In this document: one piece after another, positions 1-11,872 of the stretch
How positions within the stretch are numbered: the stretch's first letter is position 1
Layout: the number at the start of each line of letters is the position of its first letter
NCBI RefSeq assembly: GCF_010731775.1
Contig: NZ_AP022590.1
Span: 2,852,001 to 2,916,000, forward strand
DNA from: Mycobacterium mantenii
Lineage (GTDB): Bacteria > Actinomycetota > Actinomycetes > Mycobacteriales > Mycobacteriaceae
DNA: 64,000 nt
Reading direction: 5' to 3'
Made by a program: the position numbers and the translations under genes
Notes under the pieces: generated by a model
Databases searched by the model: none
The model's input: only the letters and a program-made list of their open reading frames with translations
What the model was told of the DNA's origin: nothing

Positions 1-785
1 GACCAACGCTCCGATACCGCTGAGCGCAGCACGTCGAGGGTGGCGTCGCCGACCTTGCCGGAGACCAGGCGCTCGATCAACCTGACCCTGGGGCCGCCAT
101 CCTCGGCGGGAACGGTGAGGTACCGCGTGACGACGATCTCGCGGTCCAGCATTTTGGCCACCTCTACCAGCTCACTGGAGAGGCTCGAAAGCGCCTTGTT
201 ATCAAGGTCTTTGGCTATGGTGCTGAACTTGTCCAACAGGTTGCCCAGCGCGACGCGACTCGATGAGCGCATCTTGGTCATCAAGGGATACTGGACGTCG
301 GCCGACGCGGGCGCCATTTCGTCGAGTTCCTCGAGGAACCGATCCACGGTGGCCGACTGCCGGGCAGAGTCGGCGACGTAATTCCGCACCAACTCGCCCG
401 CCTGGCGCACCGCTTCGTGGCCCAGTTCCAAACGGAGCTGCCGGCTCAGCTGGGTACGCAAAAGATCGACCTGCCGACTGCCCTGCGCGCCGATGCGTTC
501 GGCTTCGACGTCGGCCTGGGCCCGCAACTGTTCGACGATGCGGCCCGAGTCGGTCTGGGCCTCCTCGACGATCCGCTCGGCCTCCGACTTCGCGGATTCG
601 ACGGCCTCGCTATGTGCAGTGGTCGACTCGGTCAACCGATCGCTCGCCGTCGCAGCATCTTTCAACTGCTGGCGCACGGCGTCCTGGCGAGCGGTCATCA
701 GACGACGCACCGGCGGCACGACATACCGCACGACCAGAAACACGATGGCCGCAAATCCGACCAATTGCCCGATGAAAGTCGACAT
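1..785 (-). CDS. atpH: ATP synthase b-delta fusion subunit AtpH (3' end outside window)
   Basis: Peripheral-stalk subunit of F1Fo ATP synthase. The translation begins [19 protein letters not shown], an N-terminal membrane anchor like subunit b. A long charged helix rich in Ala/Glu/Arg follows, then a delta-like region, and the frame is still open at base 1. Mycobacteria fuse a second b-type subunit to delta, and this reads as that fusion. The ATG at 783-785 lies 6 nt after the atpF stop, so the genes are in one operon. The C-terminal delta part is incomplete because the window ends. Confidence 0.93.
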   Translation of the reverse strand, partial: MSTFIGQLVGFAAIVFLVVRYVVPPVRRLMTARQDAVRQQLKDAATASDRLTESTTAHSEAVESAKSEAERIVEEAQTDSGRIVEQLRAQADVEAERIGAQGSRQVDLLRTQLSRQLRLELGHEAVRQAGELVRNYVADSARQSATVDRFLEELDEMAPASADVQYPLMTKMRSSSRVALGNLLDKFSTIAKDLDNKALSSLSSELVEVAKMLDREIVVTRYLTVPAEDGGPRVRLIERLVSGKVGDATLDVLRSAVSERW

Positions 786-791
786 ACGTGA

Positions 792-1325
792 TTACCGCCC
801 GGACTTCCCTGTTGCGGATGCGCTCGCGGTGGCGGGCGCGACCTCGACGCCGAGGATCCGGCTGGCCAGTGTCGCCGACATCGCGGCGACGTTGGCACGC
901 AGATCCAGTTCCACGGCGTCCCTCTCCCGCTTCAATTGCTCGGATGCCATTTGCAACGTCGACATCACCTGTTGTTCGGCACGGGCGCGCGCGTCTTCCA
1001 CCACCTTACGGCCTTCGGCGCGGGCGTTATCGCGCAAAGATGACGCTTGAACCCGCCCTTCGGTCAGGGCTTCTTCGTAGTCGGCCTTGGCCGCCTCGAA
1101 CTGCTCCGCCGCCTTCTTGTTGTCGGCAGCCGTCTTGGCGATCATGGCGTCGCGCTCGCGCAACACCTTCATGACCGGCGGCACCACGAATGTGCCGATG
1201 ACCGCTAGCACGATCAGGAAGATGGCCAGCACGAAGAAGAAGGTGCCGTTGGGAACGAGGAAGTTGTTGCCTCCCTCGGCCAGCACCTGGCTGGATGCCA
1301 GAACGCTCAGACTTGCGTCACCCAT
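792..1325 (-). CDS. atpF: ATP synthase subunit b
   Basis: A 177-residue subunit b of the Fo stator. One N-terminal membrane span (about residues 25-52, rich in Phe/Leu/Ile/Val) is followed by a long charged helix with many Ala/Glu/Lys/Arg, typical of the dimeric stalk. It starts at the ATG 9 nt after the atpE stop and ends 6 nt before atpH. Mycobacterial Fo uses this b with the b-delta fusion encoded next to it, rather than two identical b chains. Confidence 0.95.
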   Translation of the reverse strand: MGDASLSVLASSQVLAEGGNNFLVPNGTFFFVLAIFLIVLAVIGTFVVPPVMKVLRERDAMIAKTAADNKKAAEQFEAAKADYEEALTEGRVQASSLRDNARAEGRKVVEDARARAEQQVMSTLQMASEQLKRERDAVELDLRANVAAMSATLASRILGVEVAPATASASATGKSGR

Positions 1326-1334
1326 CGCAGCGGA

Positions 1335-1646
<312 letters not shown>

Positions 1647-1667
1647 TCAAAACAATTCATGGTGGTG

Positions 1668-2426
1668 TCAGTCATGGTGATCCTCGATCTCCATGGCTTG
1701 ACTGAAGTACAAGATGGTCAGGATCGAGAAGATGAAGGCCTGGATCGCGCCGACGAACAGGTCGAAGGCCTTCCAGATGGCGTTGGGCGCCCACATGATG
1801 TAGGGCGGGAACAGCGCGATCAGCGCGACCAGGATGCCGCCGGCGAAGATGTTGCCGAAAAGTCGGAGAGACAACGAGATTGGCTTGGCGAGCTCTTCTA
1901 CCAGGTTGATCGGCGCCAAGAACGCCACGTGGCCTTTGAGCACGGCCAGCGGGTGTCCGATGACGCCGCGGCGCCAGATGCCCGCGACGTGGTAGCAGAC
2001 GAACACGAAGAGGGCCAGCGCCAGAACGTAATTGATGTCCGCGGCCGCCGACTTCAGCAGTTCGGTGGTGTGCCCGGACTTGTCGGTGTACTGCAGCGGA
2101 AGCACCGACAGCCAGTTGGAGATCAGGATGAACACGAAGATGGTGACGGCCAGCGGCAAAACGAACGGTGCGATCCGCATGCCGACCGCGCTCTCGATCT
2201 GATCGCGCATCTGGACGGTGATGGCTTCCCAGAACAACTGAACGCCGCTGGGCACGCCGGTGGAGGTGATCTTCGCGCGCAGGAAGAAGGCCAGTGCCAA
2301 CACGATCACCGCAGCGATCCCGGTCGCCAGAATCGTGTCGGTGTTGACGGTCATCCCCAGCCACTTGGCGTGGGTGTGCTCGCCGACCTCGATGGCAGCT
2401 TCGGCCAGGAACGTCGTCTCAGGCAT
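1668..2426 (-). CDS. atpB: ATP synthase subunit a
   Basis: A 252-residue multi-pass Fo subunit that forms the proton half-channels against the c ring. The conserved stretch [15 protein letters not shown] carries the essential Arg. The frame is open to 2513, but the start is placed at the ATG at 2424-2426. That ATG is preceded by AAGGAAGG at good spacing, and [17 protein letters not shown] matches the usual N-terminus. The first 8 nt overlap the end of the atpI-like gene, suggesting translational coupling. A gap of 78 nt separates it from atpE. Confidence 0.95.
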   Translation of the reverse strand: MPETTFLAEAAIEVGEHTHAKWLGMTVNTDTILATGIAAVIVLALAFFLRAKITSTGVPSGVQLFWEAITVQMRDQIESAVGMRIAPFVLPLAVTIFVFILISNWLSVLPLQYTDKSGHTTELLKSAAADINYVLALALFVFVCYHVAGIWRRGVIGHPLAVLKGHVAFLAPINLVEELAKPISLSLRLFGNIFAGGILVALIALFPPYIMWAPNAIWKAFDLFVGAIQAFIFSILTILYFSQAMEIEDHHD

Positions 2427-2913
2427 CGGTGGTGTTCCTTCCTTCCGGTCCTTCCGATCCTGCGATCGCGCCGCCCTCGGCACCGTCCGAAGGCGGCGCC
2501 CAGTCGCCGGCACGCAGCTTCTTCCACACCGGAAGCGCCGTCGAGGCGACTAAGAGGATTTGGAAAAGCGCCAAACCGAACATGATGCCCAAGCCGGTCG
2601 GCCGAAAGACGTAGGCGATGATCAGCGCGAGCACGGTGATGATGGCCAGGCGTGACGCCGAGTTGACCGCCATCGACCTTTTCAGCGGGTGATCCTTGGC
2701 GGTGATCGACTCAACCGAGCGACGTACCAATACCGCATTGAGCAAACCCAGGAGAAGCCCGGCCCCGAAGAAGACTCCGACCATCAGGTGACCCGCCAGT
2801 CCGGCGGCGAGCACCGCCACCGCTGTGATAACAACGCTGATTGCGAAGAGCCGAACCGGACGGAAAGCAACAGAGGGAAACACCAACGGCGCGTCCTGCG
2901 CTGGTGTCGTCAC
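2419..2913 (-). CDS. ATP synthase-associated membrane protein, AtpI-like
   Basis: A 164-residue protein with four hydrophobic segments (roughly residues 23-42, 44-62, 88-106 and 110-130) and a soluble acidic C-terminal tail. Its place as first gene of the atp operon fits AtpI/UncI, which helps c-ring assembly or ion supply. The start is a GTG. In M. tuberculosis the equivalent position is Rv1303. Assignment rests on topology and position, since AtpI proteins are poorly conserved. Confidence 0.8.
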   Translation of the reverse strand: MTTPAQDAPLVFPSVAFRPVRLFAISVVITAVAVLAAGLAGHLMVGVFFGAGLLLGLLNAVLVRRSVESITAKDHPLKRSMAVNSASRLAIITVLALIIAYVFRPTGLGIMFGLALFQILLVASTALPVWKKLRAGDWAPPSDGAEGGAIAGSEGPEGRNTTDA

Positions 2914-3129
2914 TGCAGCACCTCAATCCCAGGTTGATGGAACGGGAACCCCTCCGACCGACTGATCGGTGGCCCGCCGAGCGTATCGCACGTCACAGTC
3001 GAATCACCCAAGGGGTATCTCCCGAGGCCGGTCTCGAACCAGCCCGATCGGATCAGCCTCCGATGGACCGGTAGCCTGCGCGGCTTTTTGGGGTTCTACC
3101 AGCACCGTACCACACCGCGAACCCCACTA

Positions 3130-4374
3130 CTACCGCCTGTCGTACTCCTCGTTTTCGTAGTCATCGCTGCGGCGTAGCAACGGGATCGCCGTCGCGATGC
3201 CGGCCACCACGATGGCACCCAGCATCACCGCCGCGGTGTCGCGGGGACGGAAAAAGATTGTGCTGGCGGCGCCGAACGCGACGATCCCGACCCACAGGTA
3301 GATCAGCAACACCACCCGGCGGTGCGAATGGCCGATCTGCAGCAACCGGTGATGCAGGTGCATCTTGTCGGGGCTGAACGCGCTGCGGCCGGCGCGGGTG
3401 CGGCGCACGATCGCCAGCAGCAAATCGAGCATGGGCACGAAGATGACCGCGGCCACCAGGAGGAACGGCGACAGCAGGACAAACACGTCGCGAGCGCCGT
3501 AGGCGTTCTGCGAGACGGGGCCGGCGGCCGTCGTCGACGCGGCCGAGAGCATCAGACCGATCAGCATCGAGCCGGAATCGCCCATGAAGATCTTCGCCCG
3601 ATGGAAGTTGTGCGGCAGAAAGCCCAGACAGGCCCCGGCCAGCACCACCGAAATCACCGCGGGCGGATAGAACAGGACGTCGCCACCGTGGTCGCGCAGC
3701 AGCCCGACCGAGAACATGCAGATGGCCAGCGCGGTGATCAGACCCAGCCCGGCTGCCAGGCCGTCGAGGCCGTCGACGAAGTTCATCGCGTTGACGACCG
3801 ACACGGTCAACGCCAGGGTCAACAGGATCGACGAGGCCTGGTCGAGCACGATGGTGCCCACGCCGCCGATGGGTATGTACAGCACGCTCCACGCCACGCC
3901 CATGGTGACCAGCACGCTGGCCGCCGTGATCTGACCGGCGAACTTGGTCAAAGCATCGAGGCCCCAACGGTCGTCGATCAGGCCGATGCCCATGATCACC
4001 GCGCCGGCCACCAGGACCGCGGGCATCCCGGTCGAGTAGACGAACCCCCGGGTGAGCGCCGGAAGCTGGGACGCCAGGAAGACCGCCGTGATAACACCGA
4101 GGAACATCGCCAGCCCGCCCATCCGGGGGGTCGGCGTCACGTGGACGTCGCGCTCGCGCGGATAGGCGACCGCGCCCAGCCGCGTCGCCAGCACCCGGAC
4201 AGGTCCGGTTGCGAAGTACGTGATGATCGCTGCGGTCAATCCCACCAGCGCCAACTCACGAAGCGGGACGCCGGCGCCGCGGTCGGCCAGGGCGAGCAAA
4301 CCACCGGCGAGGTTGGTTACGTCGCTGGACATCACCGAGACCGTACTGGACAAAGCTGGGACCTCGACAACCAC
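3130..4374 (-). CDS. wecA: Undecaprenyl-phosphate GlcNAc-1-phosphate transferase WecA
   Basis: A 414-residue polytopic enzyme of the MraY/WecA family that moves GlcNAc-1-phosphate onto decaprenyl phosphate, the first lipid-linked step of arabinogalactan linker synthesis. The family acidic motifs are visible: IGLIDDRWG (about residue 130), NFVDGLDGLAAG, and MGDSGSM, plus the His-rich loop KMHLHHRLLQIGHSHRR. It starts with a GTG 5 nt after the Sua5 stop. Later Met or Val starts are possible because the first 15 residues are poorly conserved. Confidence 0.93.
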   Translation of the reverse strand: MVVEVPALSSTVSVMSSDVTNLAGGLLALADRGAGVPLRELALVGLTAAIITYFATGPVRVLATRLGAVAYPRERDVHVTPTPRMGGLAMFLGVITAVFLASQLPALTRGFVYSTGMPAVLVAGAVIMGIGLIDDRWGLDALTKFAGQITAASVLVTMGVAWSVLYIPIGGVGTIVLDQASSILLTLALTVSVVNAMNFVDGLDGLAAGLGLITALAICMFSVGLLRDHGGDVLFYPPAVISVVLAGACLGFLPHNFHRAKIFMGDSGSMLIGLMLSAASTTAAGPVSQNAYGARDVFVLLSPFLLVAAVIFVPMLDLLLAIVRRTRAGRSAFSPDKMHLHHRLLQIGHSHRRVVLLIYLWVGIVAFGAASTIFFRPRDTAAVMLGAIVVAGIATAIPLLRRSDDYENEEYDRR

Positions 4375-4379
4375 TCCAG

Positions 4380-5039
4380 TCAGGCCGGGGCGGAAAGGCT
4401 TTCCGGATCGACCGCGAGCACTTCCGCGATCCGCTCGACGCTCACCGGCCCCGGCCGCAGAATCCGCGGCGTGGCACCGGTCAGGTCGACGATCGTCGAG
4501 GCGGCGCCCTGATCGGACGGACCCGCTTCCAGGTAGACGTCGACCAGATCGCCGAGCTGGCTGCGCGCCTCGTTGGCGTCCACGGCGGCCGGACGGCCGG
4601 AGACGTTGGCGCTGGACACCGCCAGGGGCCCAACCTCACGCAACAGTTCGATGGCGACGGGATGCAGTGGCATTCGCAACATCACGGTGCCCCGGGCGTC
4701 GCCGAGATCCCACTGCAACGACGGCGCCTGCGTCACCACGAGGCTCAACGCGCCCGGCCAGAAGGCGCGAATCAAATCACGGGCCCCGTCGGGCATGGTG
4801 TAGACCAGGCCCTCGATCGTGTGCCAGGAACCGACCAGCACACCCACCGGCATGTCACGGCCCCGGCCCTTTGCCGACAGCAATGCCGAGACCGCGGCGC
4901 TGTTGAACGCGTCGGCGCCGATGCCGTACACCGTGTCGGTCGGCATGACGACCAGTCGGCCGCCCTTGAGCGCCCCGGCGCCGGCGGCGATGCCTTGTGC
5001 GCGCTGGGCGGGATCGGCACAGTCGAAGACGTCGGTCAC
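4380..5039 (-). CDS. L-threonylcarbamoyladenylate synthase (Sua5/YrdC family)
   Basis: A 219-residue enzyme that makes threonylcarbamoyl-AMP for the t6A37 modification of ANN-reading tRNAs. The YrdC fold signature is seen as KGGRLVVMPTDTVYGIGADA (residues 25-44) with the later SSANVSGRPA loop. It lacks the C-terminal Sua5 domain, so it is YrdC-length. The GTG start overlaps the prmC stop by 4 nt. Together with prmC and prfA it forms a translation-accuracy cluster that is common in bacteria. Confidence 0.92.
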   Translation of the reverse strand: MTDVFDCADPAQRAQGIAAGAGALKGGRLVVMPTDTVYGIGADAFNSAAVSALLSAKGRGRDMPVGVLVGSWHTIEGLVYTMPDGARDLIRAFWPGALSLVVTQAPSLQWDLGDARGTVMLRMPLHPVAIELLREVGPLAVSSANVSGRPAAVDANEARSQLGDLVDVYLEAGPSDQGAASTIVDLTGATPRILRPGPVSVERIAEVLAVDPESLSAPA

Positions 5040-5962
5040 GCGCGCCGCTCTCCCCCGTTGTCGCTTCGCTCTGCATCGTCGCGACGCGAGTCACGCGTGC
5101 CGCTCTCCCCCGTCACTTTCCTGCGGGCTGTCACGAATCGTGGCCGCCCAGTCAGGTCGCGCCGGCCCCGGACGTCGTCGAATTCTCCTGTGCGATCGAA
5201 CAATTCCACCGTCTGCGCCGAGGTGGTGTCGTCGTGCTCGACGCCGATCAACCCACCGGGGCGCAGCCAGCGACCGGCGAGACGGACCAGAGGGGCGATC
5301 ACCGCCAGTCCGTCCGGTCCGCCAAAGACCGCCTGGTGCGGATCGTGTTGCGCAACTTCGGGATCCAGCACGGCGCCGTCGGGAACGTAGGGCGGGTTGG
5401 CCACCACCATGTCGACCCGACCGTCCAGTTCGGCGAGCAGGCCCGGCTCGGAAGCCAGCTCCGTGACGTCGGCGCGCAGCAAATCGATCGCCGTGCCCTG
5501 CGCGTTGCGGCGCGCGTACTCGAGCGCGGCGTCGGAGTTATCGATGGCGAGTATTCGCGCCGCCGGCCGATGGTGGGCCAGCGCCACCGCCAATGCGCCC
5601 GAACCGGTGCACAAGTCGACGATAACGGGCCGTGACGCGAGTTGTTGCGCGGCCGCCCATTCCAGCAGTGCCTCGGTCTCGGGACGGGGGATGAAGACCC
5701 CGGGGCCGACGTGCAGCAGCACGGGCCCGAACGCCGCGGCCCCCACGAGATGCTGCAGGGGCACCCGTTGTGAACGCGTGGCCACAACGTCGCGGTAGCG
5801 TCCGAGGAAATCCTCGCCGGGCGACTCCAGCAGGGGCAGGCGCCCGCGGTCGGTCCCCGCCAGGTGCGCGGCCAGCTGCTCGGCATCCCAACGCGCGGAA
5901 TCGATTCCCGCTTCGGCAAGGGTGGCCGCAGCATCGTCGATCGCGCGCCGCAGGACGTTCAT
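5036..5962 (-). CDS. prmC: Peptide chain release factor glutamine methyltransferase PrmC
   Basis: A 308-residue SAM-dependent methyltransferase that methylates the Gln of the GGQ motif in release factors. The N-terminal helical domain (1-90) precedes the Rossmann part with [17 protein letters not shown] and the catalytic NPPYVPD. The last 26 residues are low-complexity and charged; the DNA there holds an imperfect direct repeat (5036-5060 and 5091-5117), which suggests that a short duplication lengthened the tail. The ATG overlaps the prfA stop by 4 nt, so enzyme and substrate are made from one message. Confidence 0.94.
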   Translation of the reverse strand: MNVLRRAIDDAAATLAEAGIDSARWDAEQLAAHLAGTDRGRLPLLESPGEDFLGRYRDVVATRSQRVPLQHLVGAAAFGPVLLHVGPGVFIPRPETEALLEWAAAQQLASRPVIVDLCTGSGALAVALAHHRPAARILAIDNSDAALEYARRNAQGTAIDLLRADVTELASEPGLLAELDGRVDMVVANPPYVPDGAVLDPEVAQHDPHQAVFGGPDGLAVIAPLVRLAGRWLRPGGLIGVEHDDTTSAQTVELFDRTGEFDDVRGRRDLTGRPRFVTARRKVTGESGTRDSRRDDAERSDNGGERRA

Positions 5963-7032
5963 GCCTGTTGTAGCCGGGTCTGCTTGTCGGCGGCGGCCAG
6001 GGCGTCGAACAAGGCGTCCAGGTCGCCGTCGAGGACCTGGTCGAGGTTGTGCGACTTGAAATTGATGCGGTGGTCCGCGATCCGGTTTTCCGGGAAGTTG
6101 TAGGTGCGGATGCGTTCGCTGCGGTCCACGGTGCGGATCTGGCTGGCCCGGTCCGCCGAGGCATCCGCCAGTGCCTGCTCTTCGGCCAAGGCCTGCAGAC
6201 GAGCGGCCAGGACCTGCAGCGCGCGGGCTTTGTTCTGCAGCTGTGAGCGCTCGTTCTGGCAGGTGACGACGATGCCGGTGGGCAGGTGTGTGATGCGCAC
6301 CGCGGAGTCGGTGGTGTTGACGCCCTGGCCGCCCTTGCCCGACGAGCGGTAGACGTCGATGCGCAGGTCCGACTCGTCGATCTGCACCTCACCGACTTCT
6401 TCGGGTTCGGGATACACCAGCACGCCGGCCGCCGAAGTATGAACGCGGCCTTGGGATTCCGTCACCGGGACGCGCTGCACGCGGTGCACCCCGCCCTCGA
6501 ATTTCATCCGCGACCAGACCCCGTCGGCCGTGTCACCCTTGCTGGCGATGGACAGCGTCGCGTCCTTGTAACCGCCCAGGTCCGAGGTGGTCTCGTCCAG
6601 GACGGTGACGGTCCAGCCGTGCCGCTCGGCGTAGCGGATGTACATCCGGGCCAGATCGGCGGCGAACAAGGCCGATTCCTCGCCGCCTTCACCGGATTTG
6701 ACCTCGAGCACGATGTCGTCGGCGTCATGCGGGTCGCGCGGGGCCAGCATGTCGGTGAGTTGGGTGTCCAACTCGGCGACCTGGGTTTCCAGATCGGTGA
6801 CCTCGGCGGCGAAGGAGGCGTCGTCGGCGGCCAGCTCTCGCGCCGTTTCCAGGTCGTCGCGCGCGGACACCAGCTTGCGGTAGGTGCCGACGATCGGGGC
6901 CAGGCGAGCGAACCGCCGTCCGGCTTTGCGGGCCTCGTCGGGATTGGTGTGCAATTCGGGGTCCGCCAGCCGGCGCTCGAGGTCGGCGTGCTCGGCCAGC
7001 AGCACGTCAATGGTCTGTACCGGCTTGGTCAA
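5959..7032 (-). CDS. prfA: Peptide chain release factor 1
   Basis: A 357-residue RF1 that releases peptides at UAA and UAG. The catalytic GGQ is in [10 protein letters not shown] and the stop-codon-reading domain lies before it. The frame is open upstream to 7107, but I place the start at the TTG at 7030-7032. An AGGAGG lies 7 nt before it, the resulting [11 protein letters not shown] matches the known N-terminus, and the length equals the family norm. The upstream GTG at residue 24 of the open frame touches the AGGAGG and has no proper spacing. Confidence 0.94.
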   Translation of the reverse strand: MTKPVQTIDVLLAEHADLERRLADPELHTNPDEARKAGRRFARLAPIVGTYRKLVSARDDLETARELAADDASFAAEVTDLETQVAELDTQLTDMLAPRDPHDADDIVLEVKSGEGGEESALFAADLARMYIRYAERHGWTVTVLDETTSDLGGYKDATLSIASKGDTADGVWSRMKFEGGVHRVQRVPVTESQGRVHTSAAGVLVYPEPEEVGEVQIDESDLRIDVYRSSGKGGQGVNTTDSAVRITHLPTGIVVTCQNERSQLQNKARALQVLAARLQALAEEQALADASADRASQIRTVDRSERIRTYNFPENRIADHRINFKSHNLDQVLDGDLDALFDALAAADKQTRLQQA

Positions 7033-7078
7033 AGCCACACCTCCTGTCCCGGTTCGTCTGTCATCACCGCAAACGCAA

Positions 7079-7124
7079 ACCGACGCCCGGCCTGTGCGAC
7101 GGTACACACAGTTCGGGCGTCGGT
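7079..7124 (-). terminator. Possible intrinsic terminator after rpmE
   Basis: Perfect 11-bp inverted repeat (arms 7079-7089 and 7114-7124, 24-nt loop) in the 99-bp gap between rpmE and prfA. On the minus strand it is followed by a weak T-rich run. It may end the rpmE transcript or reduce readthrough into prfA. The loop is long for a classical terminator. Confidence 0.4.
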
Positions 7125-7131
7125 AACCGAG

Positions 7132-7362
7132 CTATTTGTCGGCGGCAGATCCGGCGTTGCGCTTGCCGTACCGCTTCTCGAAGCGGGCCACCCGGCCACC
7201 GCTGTCGAGGATCTTCTGCTTGCCCGTGTAGAAGGGGTGGCACTGCGAGCAGACCTCGACGACGATGCGCCCGCCGTCCTTGGTGCTGCGCGTCTGGAAG
7301 GTGTTGCCACACCCGCAGAGCACCGTGGTCTCCGCGTAGGCGGGGTGAATGTCAGCTTTCAT
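7132..7362 (-). CDS. rpmE: 50S ribosomal protein bL31 (zinc-binding form)
   Basis: A 76-residue bL31. It carries four zinc-ligand cysteines in VLCGCGN and VCSQCHP, so it is the C+ form that mycobacteria replace under zinc starvation. The frame is open to 7401, but the second Met of an ATG-ATG pair gives the conserved start MKADIHPAY, with GAGG a few bases upstream. A candidate promoter lies about 85 nt upstream. It sits between rho and prfA on the same strand. Confidence 0.95.
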   Translation of the reverse strand: MKADIHPAYAETTVLCGCGNTFQTRSTKDGGRIVVEVCSQCHPFYTGKQKILDSGGRVARFEKRYGKRNAGSAADK

Positions 7363-7446
7363 CATGTCCTCTTCGATCGTTTGTCGCCCGCCCCCGTCCA
7401 AACTCGGACGGTCGCGCGTGAACTCCGAACCTCAGGCGGTTGACGG

Positions 7447-7475
7447 ATAATCGAGCCCCGATTATGCCAGGTCAA
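7447..7475 (-). promoter_or_regulatory. Candidate sigma-A promoter for rpmE
   Basis: On the minus strand a TTGACC -35 (7470-7475) and a GATTAT -10 (7447-7452) are separated by exactly 17 nt, ahead of rpmE. A 7-bp dyad (ATAATCG/CGATTAT) overlaps the -10 and could be an operator. No other gene start in the 189-bp rho-rpmE gap competes for it. Confidence 0.5.
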
Positions 7476-7551
7476 CCACCACCATCCCAAACAGCGAGCT
7501 GCGCCCGTGCATTCCCGGTGACCCGATCTGGTCTCGGGTCTGGCCAGTGGG

Positions 7552-9492
7552 CTAGTCGTTGTCCATCGCCCCGGGTGTCGTCTTGGACACCTGGACCAGG
7601 AACTCGTAGTTGGTCTTCGTCTTGCGCAGCTGCGACATCAGCAGGTCGATGGCCTGGTGGGAGTCCAGACCCGACAGCACGCGGCGCAGCTTGTGCACGA
7701 TCGCGAACTCGTCCGGCGACAGCAGCAGCTCGTCCTTGCGGGTACCCGACGGGTTCACGTCGACCGCCGGGAAGACCCGCCGCTCGGAGATCTTGCGGTC
7801 CAGCTTGAGCTCGGCGTTACCGGTGCCCTTGAATTCCTCGAAGATGACCGTGTCACCGGTGGATCCGGTCTCGACCATCGCGGTGGCGATGATCGTCAGC
7901 GATCCGCCTTCCTCGATGTTTCGCGCGGCACCCAGGAAGCGCTTAGGCGGGTACAGCGCGGTCGAGTCGACACCACCGGACAGGATCCGGCCGGACGCCG
8001 GTGAGGCGTTGTTGTACGCGCGGCCCAGGCGGGTGATCGAGTCCAGCAGCACGACGACGTCCTTGCCCTGCTCAACCAACCGCTTTGCCCGCTCGATCGC
8101 CAGCTCGGCGACCGCGGTGTGATCCGACGGCGGCCGGTCGAAGGTCGAGGCGATGACCTCACCCTTGACCGAACGAGTCATGTCGGTGACCTCCTCGGGC
8201 CGCTCGTCAACGAGCACGACCATGAGGTGGCATTCCGGGTTGTTCTTGGTGATCGCGTTGGCGATGTCCTGAAGGATCGTCGTCTTACCGGCCTTGGGCG
8301 GCGATACGATCAGCGCACGCTGCCCCTTGCCGATCGGCATGATCAGGTCGATGACCCGCGTGGTCAGCCGCTCGGGGGTGGTTTCCAGCCGCAGCCGCTG
8401 GTTGGGGTACAGCGGCGTCATCTTGGAGAAATCGGGCCGCTTCTTGGCGTCTTCGACTGGCCCGCCGTTGACGCTGTCCAGGCGCACCAACGGGTTGAAT
8501 TTCTGCCGCTGGTTGGGCTGTTCGCCGTCCTTCGGAACGCGGACCGCGCCGGTAACCGCGTCGCCGCGGCGCAGGCCGTTCTTGCGCACCATGTTCATCG
8601 ACACGTAGACGTCGTGTGGACCGGCCAGGTAACCGGAGGTGCGCACGAACGCGTAATTGTCGAGAACGTCAAGAATGCCGGCTACCGGCTGGACGACGTC
8701 GTCTTCGCGCAGTTCGGCGTCGCCGCCCTCGCCCGATCGCTCGCCCCGACGACGGCGATCGCGGTCACGGAAGCGGCGTCCCCGCCGGCCCTGCCGTCCC
8801 TCGCCGTCGTCGTCCTGCTGGTTCGAGCCGCCGCGGCCCTGCTGGCCGCCCGAGTTCTGATCCTGGTCGCTGCCGCCATCTTGGCCGCGGTCGTCATTCT
8901 GGTTGTCGCGTTTGGCTTTCTCGCGCCGGTCGGCGTCACCGGTTGCCGCGCCCTCCCGGTTGCCCGGGCCCTCGCGGTCGGCCTCGTCGTTGCCACGCGC
9001 GTCCTTGCCGCGCTCGTCGTTGCCACGGGCGGCTGATCCCGCTTCGCGGGAAGCGCCGCGTCGTTCGCGGCGGGGCGCCTCGGTGGTCGTACCGTTCTGG
9101 TCGCCCTTCGCGGCCGGTGCTTCGGCGCTGTCGTTGTCGCTCTTGGCGTTGTCGCTCTTGGCGTTGTCGCTCTTGGCGTTGTCCTGGTTGTCCGACTTGT
9201 CCTGGCTGTCCGACTTGCCGCCAGCCTCAGCGGACTTGGTGCCATTGGCGGGTGAGCCGTTGGCCTGTCCCCGGACTTCCTTGATCGCGGCGATCAGCTC
9301 GTTCTTACGCATACCCGACGTCCCTTTGACGCCAACTTGATTAGCCAGCGCGCGTAGCTCGGGCAGCACCATTGTGGACAGCGCACCTCCCGAGACGTTT
9401 GGTTTCGCGTCTGGAGTGTCTGTGGTCACGGCATTCGACAAGTGAATGGCGTCAGTGTTTTCGCCAGCCGTGAACAGGTCCGTATCGGTCAC
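7552..9492 (-). CDS. rho: Transcription termination factor Rho
   Basis: A 646-residue hexameric RNA helicase that ends transcription. In order: an N-terminal Rho_N helical domain (LPELRALANQVGVKG to about residue 72); a roughly 190-residue acidic/basic low-complexity insertion typical of actinobacterial Rho; the RNA-binding cold-shock-like domain; and the ATPase with SPPKAGKTT as Walker A and VVLLDSITR as Walker B. The GTG start has AAGGAA upstream. The insertion includes tandem AKSDN repeats, which in other actinobacterial Rho proteins bind RNA or aid condensation. Confidence 0.96.
   Translation of the reverse strand: MTDTDLFTAGENTDAIHLSNAVTTDTPDAKPNVSGGALSTMVLPELRALANQVGVKGTSGMRKNELIAAIKEVRGQANGSPANGTKSAEAGGKSDSQDKSDNQDNAKSDNAKSDNAKSDNDSAEAPAAKGDQNGTTTEAPRRERRGASREAGSAARGNDERGKDARGNDEADREGPGNREGAATGDADRREKAKRDNQNDDRGQDGGSDQDQNSGGQQGRGGSNQQDDDGEGRQGRRGRRFRDRDRRRRGERSGEGGDAELREDDVVQPVAGILDVLDNYAFVRTSGYLAGPHDVYVSMNMVRKNGLRRGDAVTGAVRVPKDGEQPNQRQKFNPLVRLDSVNGGPVEDAKKRPDFSKMTPLYPNQRLRLETTPERLTTRVIDLIMPIGKGQRALIVSPPKAGKTTILQDIANAITKNNPECHLMVVLVDERPEEVTDMTRSVKGEVIASTFDRPPSDHTAVAELAIERAKRLVEQGKDVVVLLDSITRLGRAYNNASPASGRILSGGVDSTALYPPKRFLGAARNIEEGGSLTIIATAMVETGSTGDTVIFEEFKGTGNAELKLDRKISERRVFPAVDVNPSGTRKDELLLSPDEFAIVHKLRRVLSGLDSHQAIDLLMSQLRKTKTNYEFLVQVSKTTPGAMDND
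9133..9177. repeat. 15-bp tandem repeat inside rho
   Basis: Three perfect head-to-tail 15-bp units and part of a fourth, encoding (AKSDN)n in the Rho insertion. Unit length is a multiple of 3, so copy number can change without a frameshift. Confidence 0.9.
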
Positions 9493-9759
9493 GGATTTCC
9501 TTTCTTCCCCCGCTGATCAGGTCATACGGGAGGTTCGTTGCATTCAGGCAATTCGCCGAGTGCGCCCAATCATCGACTCTGCAACGGTGATCGCCTGGAT
9601 CGGCGGAGTAAACGGCGAACCTCGTCCACAAGAAGAATTGGTGTTGTCCTAGCGGCAAGGCAGTATGGATGCAGATGCAGATGCTGCGATTGCTGGACGG
9701 GTCCGAGGATAGCCTCCATCCTTGCGGGAAGCAAGCAAACCCTCCGGCCACGCTGTGGA

Positions 9760-11868
<2,109 letters not shown>

Positions 11869-11872
<4 letters not shown>

